Assembly: GCA_003255065.1 (NCBI GenBank)
Contig: QAOA01002045.1
Location: forward strand, 62,001 to 126,000
Direction of reading: 5' to 3'
Length of the DNA stretch: 64,000 bases
From: Cercis canadensis
Taxonomy: Eukaryota > Streptophyta > Magnoliopsida > Fabales > Fabaceae
The notes beneath the pieces are model-generated. The model had not been told where the DNA came from, did no database searches, and was given only the letters and a program-made list of their open reading frames with translations. Positions 54,490 through 64,000 of the stretch are shown one piece after another. The stretch's first letter is position 1. Every line of letters starts with the position of its first letter. Position numbers and translations under genes: made by a program.

Positions 54490-54929
54490 TGTTGAACTAA
54501 GAGGAAACTTGAGATGCTGAACTGAGATGAATCTTGAGATGATTCTATCTCAGGTTGATGAAGATCAATGAACTAAACAGAAGATCAATAGCAGAGAAAA
54601 TACCAGAAACGGAAAGAGAAATGAAAGAAACGTAACTGAAGAAAAGAATGAAAAGAAACTGATACACAGGGAACTTGTGATCTGGAAATTGTGATTTCTG
54701 TATATTGAATTAACATCATTACATTAACCATCGTATATATAGAGTTTCTGAAGTAATTACTTGCTTAGCTTACTCTAGAAGCTATTTTGTAACTGAACAA
54801 CTACTTAATTAACTAATTCTGACTAATACTAACTACCTTGACTTTAACTGCTGATGTGTCATTGCTGATGTGGCTTGTTGACGTGTCTTTGCTTATCCTG
54901 CATCATACTCTTCTGGTTTAAGCTTAACA
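54490..54929 (-). repeat. Copia 3' LTR
   Basis: On the minus strand TGTTAAGCTTAAACC...TAGTTCAACA, with TGTT...AACA ends. A minus-strand purine tract (TTGAGGGGGGA, 54940-54930) abuts it. Confidence 0.85.
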
Positions 54930-54940
54930 TCCCCCCTCAA
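54930..54940 (-). promoter_or_regulatory. Copia polypurine tract
   Basis: TTGAGGGGGGA on the minus strand immediately before TGTTAAG of the 3' LTR. Confidence 0.8.
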
Positions 54941-55735
54941 ACTCAAGGTTCGTGGAAGAACAGTGAGTTTAGCTCTATTGGACAGAAATACCTTTGTGGA
55001 CAAAGGTTTGGTAAGAATATCTGCTGGTTGATCCATAGAAGGTACATGACACAGGAGTAGCAATTTGTTCAGTAGTCTTTCCCTAACAAAATGGCAATCA
55101 ATCTCAATGTGCTTAGTTCGAGCATGAAGCATAGGATTAGCAGCAAGATATGTGGCACTAAGATTGTCACACAATAAGATAGGAGGCGAAGGCAAAGAAA
55201 ACTTGAGTTCTTGAAGCAAGGACTGAAGCCAGAGTAATTCAGAGGTAGCATTGGCCAATGCTCTATATTTAGCTTCAGTGCTTGATATGGCTACCACCTT
55301 CTGTTTGCCAGAAGACCAGGATAGGAGATTGGCACCAAAGAACATTGCATGACCACTGGTGCTGCGTCTATCATTAGGACAGCCAGCTCAGTTTGAGTCA
55401 GTGTAAGCCAGTAAAGGCAAAGAGGCAGATTTGCAAATGGTAAGACCATGGGAAAGAGTGCCTTTAAGGTACTTAAGAACCCTTTTAGCAGCTAGCAAGT
55501 GAGCATCAGTTGGAGCACTCATAAACTAGCAAAGTTTGTTAACTGAGAAAGAAATATCAGGCCGAGTAATAGTACAGTATTGCAAGGCCCCCACCAAAAT
55601 TCGATAAGGAAGTGGATCACCAAGAAGTTGACCATCTGAGAGAGATAGAGAATGAGAACTAATCATGGGAGTGGGAGCTGGTTTACAACCTTCCATACCT
55701 GCTTTATGCAATAAGTCATTTATGTATTTGGTTTA
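54941..55735 (-). pseudogene. Copia RNase H and end of RT
   Basis: Frame 55345-54893 reads LSWSSGKQKVVAISSTEAKY, LLCDNLSATYLAANPMLHAR and TKHIEIDCHFVRERL, the copia RNase H with its SSTEAEY-like and HIExDxHFVRE motifs. The preceding frame (55711-55526) gives CKPAPTPM and RILVGALQYCTITRPDISFS, the typical RT-RNase H junction, broken from the next piece by frame changes. Confidence 0.88.
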
Positions 55736-55747
55736 AGAAAGGTGTAA

Positions 55748-56420
55748 CTAATGTGATGTCCTAATTATCTCTATCCCTAAAAAATAGTGCAAGGAACCCA
55801 AGTCCTTTAAGGAGAAAGCAGAATTAAGAGCTACAATGAGATCCTTGATGAGCTGCATACTGGAACCAGTAATGATAATGTCATCCACATAGACAAGAAG
55901 AAAAAGAACTACTGCAGTGGAATGAAAGACAAATAAAGAGTTATTAGAAATGGTGCAAGTAAACCCCCAGTGAAGGAGTGTGACTTTAAGCTTGGTGAAC
56001 CAGGCTCGAGGGGCTTGTTTTAGGCCATACAAAGCTTTATGGAGCCTGCAAACATGATGAGGAAATGCTAAACTTTCAAAGCCCTGAGGTTGCCTCATAT
56101 AGACCTCTTCATGTAGATCCCCATTCAGGAAAGCATTGTTGACATCCAGTTGCTGAATTGGCCAGTTTCTGGATAAGGCAATGGTGAGAATAGTTCTAAT
56201 AGTGGCTGGTTTGACCACTGGACTGAAGGTATCAAAGTTAATCAATATCATATGTTTGAGTGAAGCCTTGAGCAACCAACCTAGCTTTATATTTTTCAAT
56301 CGAACCATTTGACTTGTATTTGAGCTTATACACCCATCTGCATCCTACAATATTTTTATCAGTAGGATAAGAGACAAGATCCCATGTGTGATTAGCTTGT
56401 AAAGCCTTGCACTATGTAGT
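55748..56420 (-). pseudogene. Copia reverse transcriptase
   Basis: Frame 56308-55748 reads [62 protein letters not shown] and [15 protein letters not shown] with the YVDD catalytic box, then [15 protein letters not shown]. Stops interrupt both ends. Confidence 0.92.
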
Positions 56421-57671
56421 CATAGCATCAATCCAGTGAGAAGATTTGATGGCCTAAGTATAAGTGGAAGGTTCTGCAGAACTGATGGAGTATGCAATAA
56501 TGTAAACTTTAGGCTTAAAATGCCATTTTGACTTCTTGTGGTCATCCTAGTGGGAGCCAAAACATGTAAGTCTGGAGAATTAGATGGTGGAAGTGAAAAA
56601 GAAGAAGAACTAGATGCTGGTGAGTTTGAGGGGATTGGAGTGAAACTTTCATGCAAACCAGAACAAGTAGTAATGGGGCCATTCGGAAGAATGACTACAG
56701 GAGTAGATGATGTCTGAGTGATGGGTGGTGGAACAGCAAGGGGAATGAAGCAACTTGAAGTACTAGGAGAGACTGTTGTTGACTGGGAGAGAAAAGGAAA
56801 TACAGATTCAGCAAATACCACATGCCTTGAAATGTAGGTTTGTTTAGAATCCATGGCCAAGCAAAGAAAACCTTTATGTCTATTGCTATAACCTAGAAAA
56901 CAACAAGGAGCATATCTGTTTTCAAGCTTGTGCGAGCGATAAGGTCTTAAGTAAGGGAAATACAGACATCCAAAGGTTTTAACTTGAGAGAAATTTGGTA
57001 ATTTTTGATATAGCATCTCATAGGGAGACTTATGATTGAGCACTGCTGTGGGCAATCTGTTTATGAGATAAACAATAGTTTGAAAGGCAAATGGCCAATA
57101 CTGGTATACCTGCAGTGGTGAGCAAGGAGAGACCAATGTCCACAACATGCCTATTTTTTCTCTCAACAATGCCATTTTGTTATGGTGTGTAAGGACAAGA
57201 AAACCTGTGTTCTATGCCCAAACTCTTAACTAACTGATCAAAAGCCACAAATTCTCCACCAAAGTCAAATTGTAAGACTTTAAGTTTGCAATCAAATTTC
57301 CTTTCCACCATAGTTTGAAATCCCTAAAACATTTCTAAAGTCTCATCCTTAGATTTCAGAAGATAAAGCCATGAAAACCTACTATAGTCATAAATTAGAA
57401 GCAGAAAGTAGCATGCTTCATTAACAGATGAACAAGAGGGAGAATCCCATAAGTCAACATGTATCAAATTAAATGACTTTATTGCTCTAGTTATAGATTT
57501 TACAAAGGCATGGCTTTTAGCCAACTGACATGAACTACAAATAGGACTTTTAGTGAATGCAAAATAAGGTAGATGGCATTGAGTCATGATTCTATTGACT
57601 ATATCAAGGGCAGAATGTCCTAGTCTATTATGCCATAGTTGTAAATCTGAATTAGGAGTGCTAGAATTCAA
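56420..57671 (-). pseudogene. Copia integrase
   Basis: GAG-pre-integrase zinc part (LWHNRLGHSA and CSSCQLAKSH, 57671 on), then FNLIHVDLWDSPS and YFLLLIYDYSRFSWLYLLKS with the first two catalytic-core landmarks, a frame break near 57320, and the C-terminal part AFQTIVYLINRLPTAVL, HKSPYEMLY, VKTFGCLYFPYLRPY (57175-56420). Confidence 0.88.
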
Positions 57672-58150
57672 ACTAAACGCTTGAAATGCTTATTGGAAAA
57701 AGACTTGTTGTCAGAAGTAAGTTTGGTCATGATCTTGTACATGCCTTGATCAAGTTTTCCTTGAAGTAGCACTGCCTTGGTTCTCTGGTTCTTCACAAGA
57801 AAGACAGAAGGATGGAACTCTACATAAACATCATTATCTTGACATAATTTTTGCACACTAACTAGGTTTGCAGTTATTTTAGGCAAATACAAGACATGTT
57901 TGAATAACAAAACCATGCTATTTGATGGAATTGATGCCATACCTATGTTGTGCACAACCAAACCCTTACCATTTCCCACAGTGACTTTATCTTCACCAAC
58001 AAATGGATTGTGCAGGGGCAAGTTACCAAGGTTAGATGTCACATGATAAGTAGCACATGTGTCAAGAAACCATGGGGTAGGATCATCTAGAGTTTCTGAT
58101 GCTGCAAATAATGCTTGTGGACTTTGATGCTATGAAGGATTGGCAGTGAC
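57668..58150 (-). pseudogene. Copia protease
   Basis: WFLDTCATYHVTSNLGNL includes the aspartic protease position (family D(S/T)GA; here D-T-C-A, so the Gly after the active-site pair is lost), followed by VTVGNGKGLVVHNIGMASI and LYLPKITANLVSVQKLC. Confidence 0.83.
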
Positions 58151-58159
58151 TAGTTTAGG

Positions 58160-59094
58160 TTGAAAATTATTTTCAAACCTGTGCTAACAATCATAGGCAA
58201 CATGTCCAGGTTTATGACAAATTTGGCAATGAGGTTTTTGATTGGTACCACTCCAGGTTTTATTCTTTTTGAAATGATTTGCTTGATTTGAAGAAAAATA
58301 AGCTAGTACATTTCCATTTCTAGATTGTGAGCCATAGCCTTGATTTCCATTCTAATTAAATCTTTTCTTTCCTGCTGATTGATTGAACAAAGTAGCATTT
58401 GCTTGCATGATCACTTGTTCATCCACAGATTTTTGTCTTTCAAGTCTTCCTTCAAAGGTAAGTAAGTGACTTTGCAGTGTTTCAATAGAAATAGGCTCAA
58501 AGATGAGTGGAGCAACCACAGATTGAACTCAGTTACCAATCCACTAAGAATGAACATGACTTGATCATCTTGTGTAATATTTTCACCTATGGCACAAAGA
58601 TTATCACACAAATTTCAAATCTTCAGGATATATTCCTAAACTCCAAGATTTCCTTTTCTGGTGGTTTGCAACTTTAGCTTTAGCTCCATGACTCTTGCTC
58701 TTGAAGAACATGCGAAGCTATCTGCAAGAGACCTTTAGATTTCAAAGGCAGTGTTGTAGGACATGATCTGAGCCATAATTTGCTCAGTCAAGGATGCATA
58801 GATCCAACTCATGACTAGACGATTTTGTCTTTGCCATAGTGTATAATCAGGATTCAAGGTTAAAATTCCTGTAGCAGTAATGGAGTCTTGAACGAATTTT
58901 TTTGGGCAGAGCCTAGATCCTTCAAGAATTTCCTCATATCCATTAACAATTACAATATTCAGAAGTTGATTTTGCCAAATTAAGTAGTTACCCTGATCCA
59001 ATTTGATCATCAATGATTGACCAAACATTGGAAAAGCATATGAGTTCCTGGATTCTTGTAATGACGACACAAAGGTTGAGCTGCGATCTTCCAT
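58160..59094 (-). pseudogene. Copia gag
   Basis: Starts at ATG 59094, a few bases after the primer-binding site. LDQGNYLIWQNQLLNIVIVN and RLVMSWIYASLTEQIMAQIM are typical copia gag (UBN2-type). It is broken near 58735 and again later; a zinc knuckle CQICHKPGHVAYDC is readable around 58190-58232. Confidence 0.88.
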
Positions 59095-59101
59095 TAAAGG
59101 A

Positions 59102-59113
59102 GCTCCAATACCA
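59102..59113 (-). promoter_or_regulatory. Copia primer-binding site
   Basis: TGGTATTGGAGC on the minus strand, adjoining the 5' LTR; resembles the tRNA-iMet complement TGGTATCAGAGC. Confidence 0.85.
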
Positions 59114-59483
59114 TGTTGAACTAAGAGGACACTTGAGATGCTGAACTGAGATGAATCTTGAGATGATTCTATCTCAGGTTGATGAAGATCAATGAACTAA
59201 ACAGAAGATCAATAACAGAGAAAATATTAGAAATTGAAAGAGAAATGAAAGAAACGTAACTGAAGAAAAGAATGAAAAGAAACTGATACACAGGGAACTT
59301 GTGATCTGGAAATTGTGATTTCTGTATGTTGAATTAACATCATTACATTAACCATCATATATATAGAGTTTTTGAAGTAACTACTTGCTTAGCTTACTCT
59401 AGAAGCTATTATGTAACTGAACAACTACTTAATTAACTAATTTTGACTAATACTAACTGCCTTGACTTTAATTGTTGATGTGT
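59114..59483 (-). repeat. Copia 5' LTR, inner part
   Basis: Matches 54490-54859 of the 3' LTR. It stops at GATGTGT, where the solo LTR is inserted; the rest resumes at 62904. Confidence 0.9.
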
Positions 59484-60824
59484 TGTTGATACCAAAATTA
59501 TGTAATAAGAAATAAAGGAAATAAAAAAATCAGAAAAATCATAATAATAATAAAATACAAAAAAATATTATTATTAATAACAATAAATTAGAAAAAAAAG
59601 GAAAATTGGATTATTTTTGCATTTCTAACTCCTGGGCGGCAATTCTCCTTTCGGCGAAATTTCACAAATGCAGTCCGGCGCCACCCACTCTGCAGTATCC
59701 TTTATAGCTTGATAGCATGAAATAAGAAAAACCACATCAGAAGTTAATGAATACAACTTGCATAAATTTTGGCTATAAAAAGCCTCACAAAACAGAGAGA
59801 AGAAAAGAAGAAAAATACACAGACACATGAGCAATACTCTGAGAAAAATAGATAGTGATACACAGACAAAATGAGAGAAAATCTGAAGCAAAAATAGGGA
59901 GAAGCAAATAGAGTAAAATTTCGGAAGCAAAGAAATAGGGAACGAAACAACAACAAGGGGCAGCACAAAGTAGAAATTCCAAAATCTCTATGATCGCAGG
60001 TAACAATATTTGTTTCATGATTCATTCTTTTCTTTCTTAAACTTCATTTATGTTGCACTACTCACACCCGCACACAAAGCATATCCAATATATATATATA
60101 CATATATATATATTTGAACTCAAACAGAACATCACCTAGAGAGAAAGCAGAGACCCACAAAGAATGAAGTGATGAAAGAAAGAAATTTAAAAGGAAATAA
60201 AGAGTTAGAGAAAAGTTGATTTACCTTAAGATATGCAAATCCCCAAATTTTTAGAGAGAGAAACATTTCCTTGAGAGAGAAAGTTCAAAATTTTAGAGAG
60301 AGAGGCAGAGATGTCTTGAGAGGAATTTGAGGGAGAAAGAAAGAAATTTCTTACCTTTGCCATGGTTCAAAAGGATCTTTCTCCACATGCGTCTCTCTCT
60401 TTGCCCTATTTCCTCTCTCTCTTTCCCCTGCGTTTTTCCCCTTCCTCTGCGTCTTTCCTTTCTTCCTTTTTGCTTTCTTCGTATCTTATTCTTTTAGGTT
60501 GCTGATTCCTTTTTTTAGTTTTATTTGTAATTTCCTTTAGTGCATGTGGTTTTGTTTAGGCCCTTTTCATTTGTCTAGGCTTTATATTGTTTCTGTTTTG
60601 TTAATAATTTGGTTTGGTTAGTTCTGATTTTCCTTTGAATGGCCCATTTCGTTTTTGGCATTTCATTTACTAGTTTAGGCTGGATCTATTAGGTTGGTCC
60701 ATGTTTGTCTTTTATTTATTTTTTTGCTTGGGCCGAATTCCATGGAGTTGGTCCATGCCTTTCTTTTATTTTTCTTGGGCTGAATCTTTTTGAGTTGATC
60801 AATTCTTTTTACTTAGTTTTACTT

Positions 60825-61350
60825 GCAATTGTGGGGTTTTATGACCAATTGGATGAGGCCCACGAATTTATGATCATTTGGGCTTTTAACATTGTTGTTT
60901 TAGTTTCTTTAGGTTTAGTTATGGTGTATTTGTTTTATTTTTGTTATGGAATTAGTATTGGGCTTTGTTTAGTTAACATTTGTGGGGGTTTTAATACCAA
61001 TTGGATGGGGCCCACGAATTTATGATCATTTGGGCTTTTAACATTGTTGTTTTAGTTTCTTTAGATTTAGTTATGGTGTGTTTGTTTTATTTTTGTTATG
61101 GAATTAGTATTGGGCTTTGTTTAGTTAACATTTGTGGGGGTTTTAATACCAATTGGATGGGCCCCACAAATTTATGATCATTTGGGCTTTTTAACATTGC
61201 TGTTTTAGTTTCTTTAGGTTTAGTTATGGTGGGTTTGTTTTATTTTTGTTATGGAGTTAGTATTGGGTTTTGTTTAATTAGCATTTGTGGGGTTTTAATA
61301 CCAATTGGATGAGGCCCACGAATTTGTGATCGTTTGGACTTTTAATTAGT
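60825..61350. repeat. 152-bp tandem repeat, ~3.4 units, within the long LTR
   Basis: CCAATTGGATG(A/G)GGCCCAC starts at 60845, 60997, 61149 and 61301, exactly 152 bases apart, each followed by GATCATTTGGGCTTTTAA-type sequence and GAATTAGTATTGGGC. Confidence 0.93.
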
Positions 61351-61624
61351 TTTTTTTTTGTATGCTTCATGTATTTTGTATTATGCTTAATCATTTTTGT
61401 AAGTAAAACCAAATCCAACAACGGATTAAGTTAGGAAAAATTGTGTTAACAATTTTTTCTAATGTTCTTGAGGTGAGAGATAAATTTCTTGGTTATGCCA
61501 GAGGTATTGGTGTGACCAATAAAATTCTCAATATAGTTTTTATCTTTTTAATTACCACATTTATAGTATTAATTTGTTACATTATAATTCATCTCATTAC
61601 ATCTTAACATTATTTTTAATTATG

Positions 61625-62413
61625 CTAGAAAAAGATTAATGACGAGGGAATAATTGAAATTAGTCATGATAATGACGAGGTTTTGATATTCCGGAGGTAA
61701 ATGGATGTCTCTAGTTCGGCCAGAGGTATTGGCAGGGCATGAGGTCAATCCCCGATAAAAATCTTTGTCGGTGCATAATTTCTAAACGAACATTTTCTAA
61801 ATATAACATTTTAGCTTTAATTACCTTAATGTGAGTTAAAAGGTACTGACGAAGGAATAATTAAGGATAGCTGTAATGACAACGATTCCTTGACACTCCG
61901 GAGGTGAGGAGTGTCACTTTAGTCTTTCTAGGTGTACTGGTGGACTTAAAGAAATACCTCAAATAAAAATCTTTATCATGAATCTTGAACATTTCATAAA
62001 CACATATAAATTGTCTTTNCTAGAAAAAGATTACTGACGAGGGAATAATTGAAATTAGTCATGATAATGACGAGGTTTTGATATTCCAGAGGTAAATGGA
62101 TGTCTCTAGTTCGGCCAGAGGTACTGGCAGGGCATGAGGTCAATCCCCGATAAAAATCTTTGTCGGTGCATAATTTCTAAACGAACATTTTCTAAATATA
62201 ATATTTTAGTTTTAATTACCTTAATGTGAGTTAAAAGGTACTGACGAAGGAATAATTAAGGATAGCTGTAATGACAGCGATTCCTTGACACTCCGGAGGT
62301 GAGAAGTGTCACTTTAGTCTTTCTAGGTGTACTGGTGGACTTAAAGAAATACCTCAAATAAAAATCTTTATCATGAATCTTGAACATTTCATAAACACAT
62401 ATAAATTGTCTTT
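61625..62413. repeat. 394-bp duplication around single-N gap 62019
   Basis: 61625-62018 and 62020-62413 are equal in length and differ at roughly seven positions. Begins CTAGAAAAAGATTA and ends AAATTGTCTTT. Probably two haplotypes or contig ends. Each copy contains two older ~210-base modules that share GACGA(G/A)GGAATAATT and TCCGGAGGT. Confidence 0.9.
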
Positions 62414-62898
62414 CATGTATCTAGATATCACTTAGTTAGTGAGATTGCTAAATATTGCTTATGATAGAATAGACTAGGGGAGGATTGTAATGACAATCAC
62501 GAACTCTACTTAATAGTTTTGAAGCATTCTTTAGGTTTTTTTCCAGAAGTGTTGGTAGGGCCTAACGAAATTTTAATCTATTTTATAATGTTAGGACTAA
62601 CTTAATTCATTTAAAAAATGATAACTAGTGATTAAATGGGTAATCGTTCTAAGAATGGACGTTGTAGAGTACTAATACCTTCCCTACACGTAACCAACCC
62701 CCGAATCTAAGCTCTGGACGTAGACCAAATTATTTAGGTGTCCAATCGCACCATTCCATTTGCTAAAAATGGAATAAAACGATTGGTGGCGACTCCATTC
62801 TTTTCTTGCATATTATTGCACATTGTTAACTTTTTATTTCTTCTCGCGTGGGGGGTTTCGCTGCTCCGCATCACGCTCCCGAAAGGGATGTTGCGACA

Positions 62899-62948
62899 TT
62901 TGTCATTGCTGATGTGGCTTGCTGACGTGTCCTTGCTTATCCTGCATC
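62899..62948 (-). repeat. Copia 5' LTR, outer part (truncated)
   Basis: CATTGCTGATGTGGCTTG...CTTATCCTGCATC matches the outer part of the 3' LTR but lacks its last ~26 bases. Confidence 0.88.
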
Positions 62949-63770
62949 TGCTGCTGCTGGTGCCTTGGATCGTGAATTTCAAAGGACTCTAACACTTGGC
63001 ATTGGAGTTCCAATCACTTGCTTATCTCTTTATCTAGGAAACTTCTCTGCAGGACAAGCTCAGATTGTTTACATGGGCATGTGTGGCAATGTGAAGGAAC
63101 TGATCAAAGTTAAGAACATGATTGTGGCGTGCGAAGACAAGAATGATAGCCTTAGTGATCAAGTGGATAATCTTGAGACAGCAAAAGTTGTTGGAGGTGT
63201 TTTCATTGGATAATACACAAGAACCCATTAAAGACATTGGAGATGATTACAAACCAGCCTCTCCTCTAGCCTTGGGAACTAGTCATATCAACCCCAACAA
63301 GGCCCTTGACCCTGCTTTACTTTACGATGCACAAATATAAGATTGCGTTAACCTTCTTTTGTGCACTGAACTTCACCCATAAGAACATTACAACCATAAA
63401 AAAATCCTCTTCAAGCAATTGCTCCGCCCTTTCTTTGGACCTCAACTATCCTTCTTTCATTGCTTTGGATATAGCCTCTCCTGAGACAAAAATAGTCAAA
63501 GAATTTCAGAGAACCGTAACAAATGTTGGAAATGGGCAGCCAACCTACGTGGCAAGCGTTGCACCCATTAAAGGGTTTGAGATTAGTGTAATCCCACAAA
63601 AATTAATCTTCATGGAGAAGAAAGAGAAGCTAAGCTTCAAGCTAAGAATACAAGCTCAAGATTGATGAAGGAGAATGTTGCTTTTGGATATATTACTTGG
63701 ATGGACCACTGTAGTCACTAGTCTCAACTCAGTGCCAATATCGTCACAGAGCTAGGTTTTGTAAGTGAAA
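62949..63770 (+). pseudogene. Subtilisin-like serine protease (SBT), 3' part
   Basis: Resumes with AAGALDREFQRTLTLGIGV, the strand after the catalytic-domain V-T-V-A-A-G motif that the copia element cut. A stretch to 63213 covers part of the PA-type region (ETAKVVGGVFIG). It then jumps to EPIKDIGDDYKPASPLALGT and NPNKALDPALLYDA, so the segment with the catalytic Ser (GTSM) is deleted. After a stop the fibronectin-like end follows: LDLNYPSFIAL, FQRTVTNVGNGQPTYVASV and PQKLIFMEKKEKLSF (to 63659). Another frame break near 63660 precedes a residual FGYITWMD. No protease could be made. Confidence 0.88.
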
Positions 63771-64000
63771 CATTCTTTGTAGGGTTACGATTTCTAAATT
63801 CCAAGTTGGGTATTTAATTAGATATCCTTTTTTTTCTTTTTGTGATAGGGTCAATTGTACTTTCTCCTTAGTTTATAGGTTTAATTTCAACATTCCCACA
63901 AGTTATTAAATTTGATTATATTAATTTGTCCATATTCTATTTGTGTGTTTACAGTGTTCCCATAGTAGTAACTCAACCATTTAGTTATGAGGATAGCTAC
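63771..64000. other. Downstream of subtilase pseudogene
   Basis: Nothing recognised up to the right edge. Confidence 0.4.

Larger units (their letters stand above)
59484..62898 (+). mobile_element. Long solo LTR (probably gypsy, Tat/Ogre-like) inside the copia 5' LTR
   Basis: Begins TGTTGATACC and ends GATGTTGCGACA (TG...CA). Flanked by TGTGT (59479-59483) and TTTGT (62899-62903), a 5-bp duplication with one mismatch. Near its end GATTGGTGGCGACTCC resembles the end region of very long plant gypsy LTRs. No gag-pol, primer site or purine tract is present, hence solo. The true length is ~3.0 kb because 394 bases are duplicated around the N at 62019. Confidence 0.78.
54490..62948 (-). mobile_element. 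Ty1/copia retrotransposon inserted in the subtilase pseudogene
   Basis: Domain order on the minus strand is gag, protease, integrase, RT, RNase H, which defines copia. The 3' LTR is 54490-54929; the 5' LTR is 59114-59483 plus 62904-62948, split by a solo LTR. By eye the two LTRs differ at about 17 of ~415 aligned bases, so it is distinctly older than the gypsy element. All coding regions carry stops or frameshifts. The extreme ~26 bases of the 5' LTR and the target duplication on that side are missing. Confidence 0.92.

Noticed and set aside
59625-60025. Three overlapping hydrophobic minus-strand frames in the long solo LTR
   Set aside because: Phe/Leu/Cys-rich translations of a purine-rich leader-like sequence (GAGAAAA...); low complexity, mutually overlapping, no motif.
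1-64000. CRISPR array, operon or bacterial defence system
   Set aside because: This is plant nuclear DNA with introns and retrotransposons; the tandem repeats lack CRISPR repeat-spacer structure.
1-64000. tRNA, rRNA or snRNA genes
   Set aside because: Only SINE-type pol III box remnants were seen; no cloverleaf or rRNA sequence recognised by eye. A tRNAscan run would settle it.

Overview
The window is plant nuclear DNA, almost certainly from a eudicot: intron-bearing plant genes (asparagine synthetase, AVT1-type amino acid transporter, subtilase), very AT-rich intergenic DNA and plant-type transposons (Tat-type gypsy, copia, CACTA, MULE, TRIM, SINEs, MITEs). I cannot name the species. Genes are few; most of the 64 kb is nested repeats. 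Fourteen single-N gaps show that it is a stitched draft assembly, and eight of them are flanked by direct duplications that are probably unmerged contig ends or haplotypes rather than biology.

Layout. 0-1.15 kb: the first two coding exons and promoter of an asparagine synthetase gene on the minus strand, running off the left edge. 1.3-8.3 kb: MITE, probable solo LTR, a 175-bp tandem array, TRIM, small tandem repeats. 8.7-29.2 kb: an old tandem segmental duplication, recognisable as four collinear blocks (here X-Y-Z-W) present twice. The first copy has been blown apart by a ~9.4 kb Mutator-like element (transposase on +, plant-mobile-domain gene on -, convergent) that itself carries a 5.2 kb CACTA element, plus a PIF/Harbinger-like element; the second copy carries MITEs, a TRIM, a 5'-truncated LINE and a solo copia LTR. 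29.5-31 kb: another MITE and AT-rich DNA. 31.05-40.32 kb: a young 9.26 kb Tat-lineage gypsy retrotransposon with CATAC target-site duplication, gag-pol on the minus strand and a second, antisense gene on the plus strand with its own TATA box. 40.3-49.3 kb: repeats, a lone V-ATPase subunit E exon, a LINE, SINEs, a long-TIR element.

49.6-52.7 kb holds the one gene that looks complete, a three-exon AVT1-family vacuolar amino acid transporter (424 aa) on the plus strand. 54.0-63.8 kb is a subtilisin-like protease pseudogene: it has lost its start codon and catalytic Asp, His and Ser regions, has several frameshifts, and is split by a copia element whose 5' LTR was in turn split by a 3.4 kb solo LTR.

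Functionally, asparagine synthetase makes an amino acid and AVT1 moves amino acids across the tonoplast, but they lie 48 kb apart with independent promoters, so I infer no joint regulation. The most informative biology is the nesting order of the elements, the antisense gene of the gypsy element, the MULE with convergent transposase and PMD genes, and several hairpin MITE families that share 9-bp target-site duplications.
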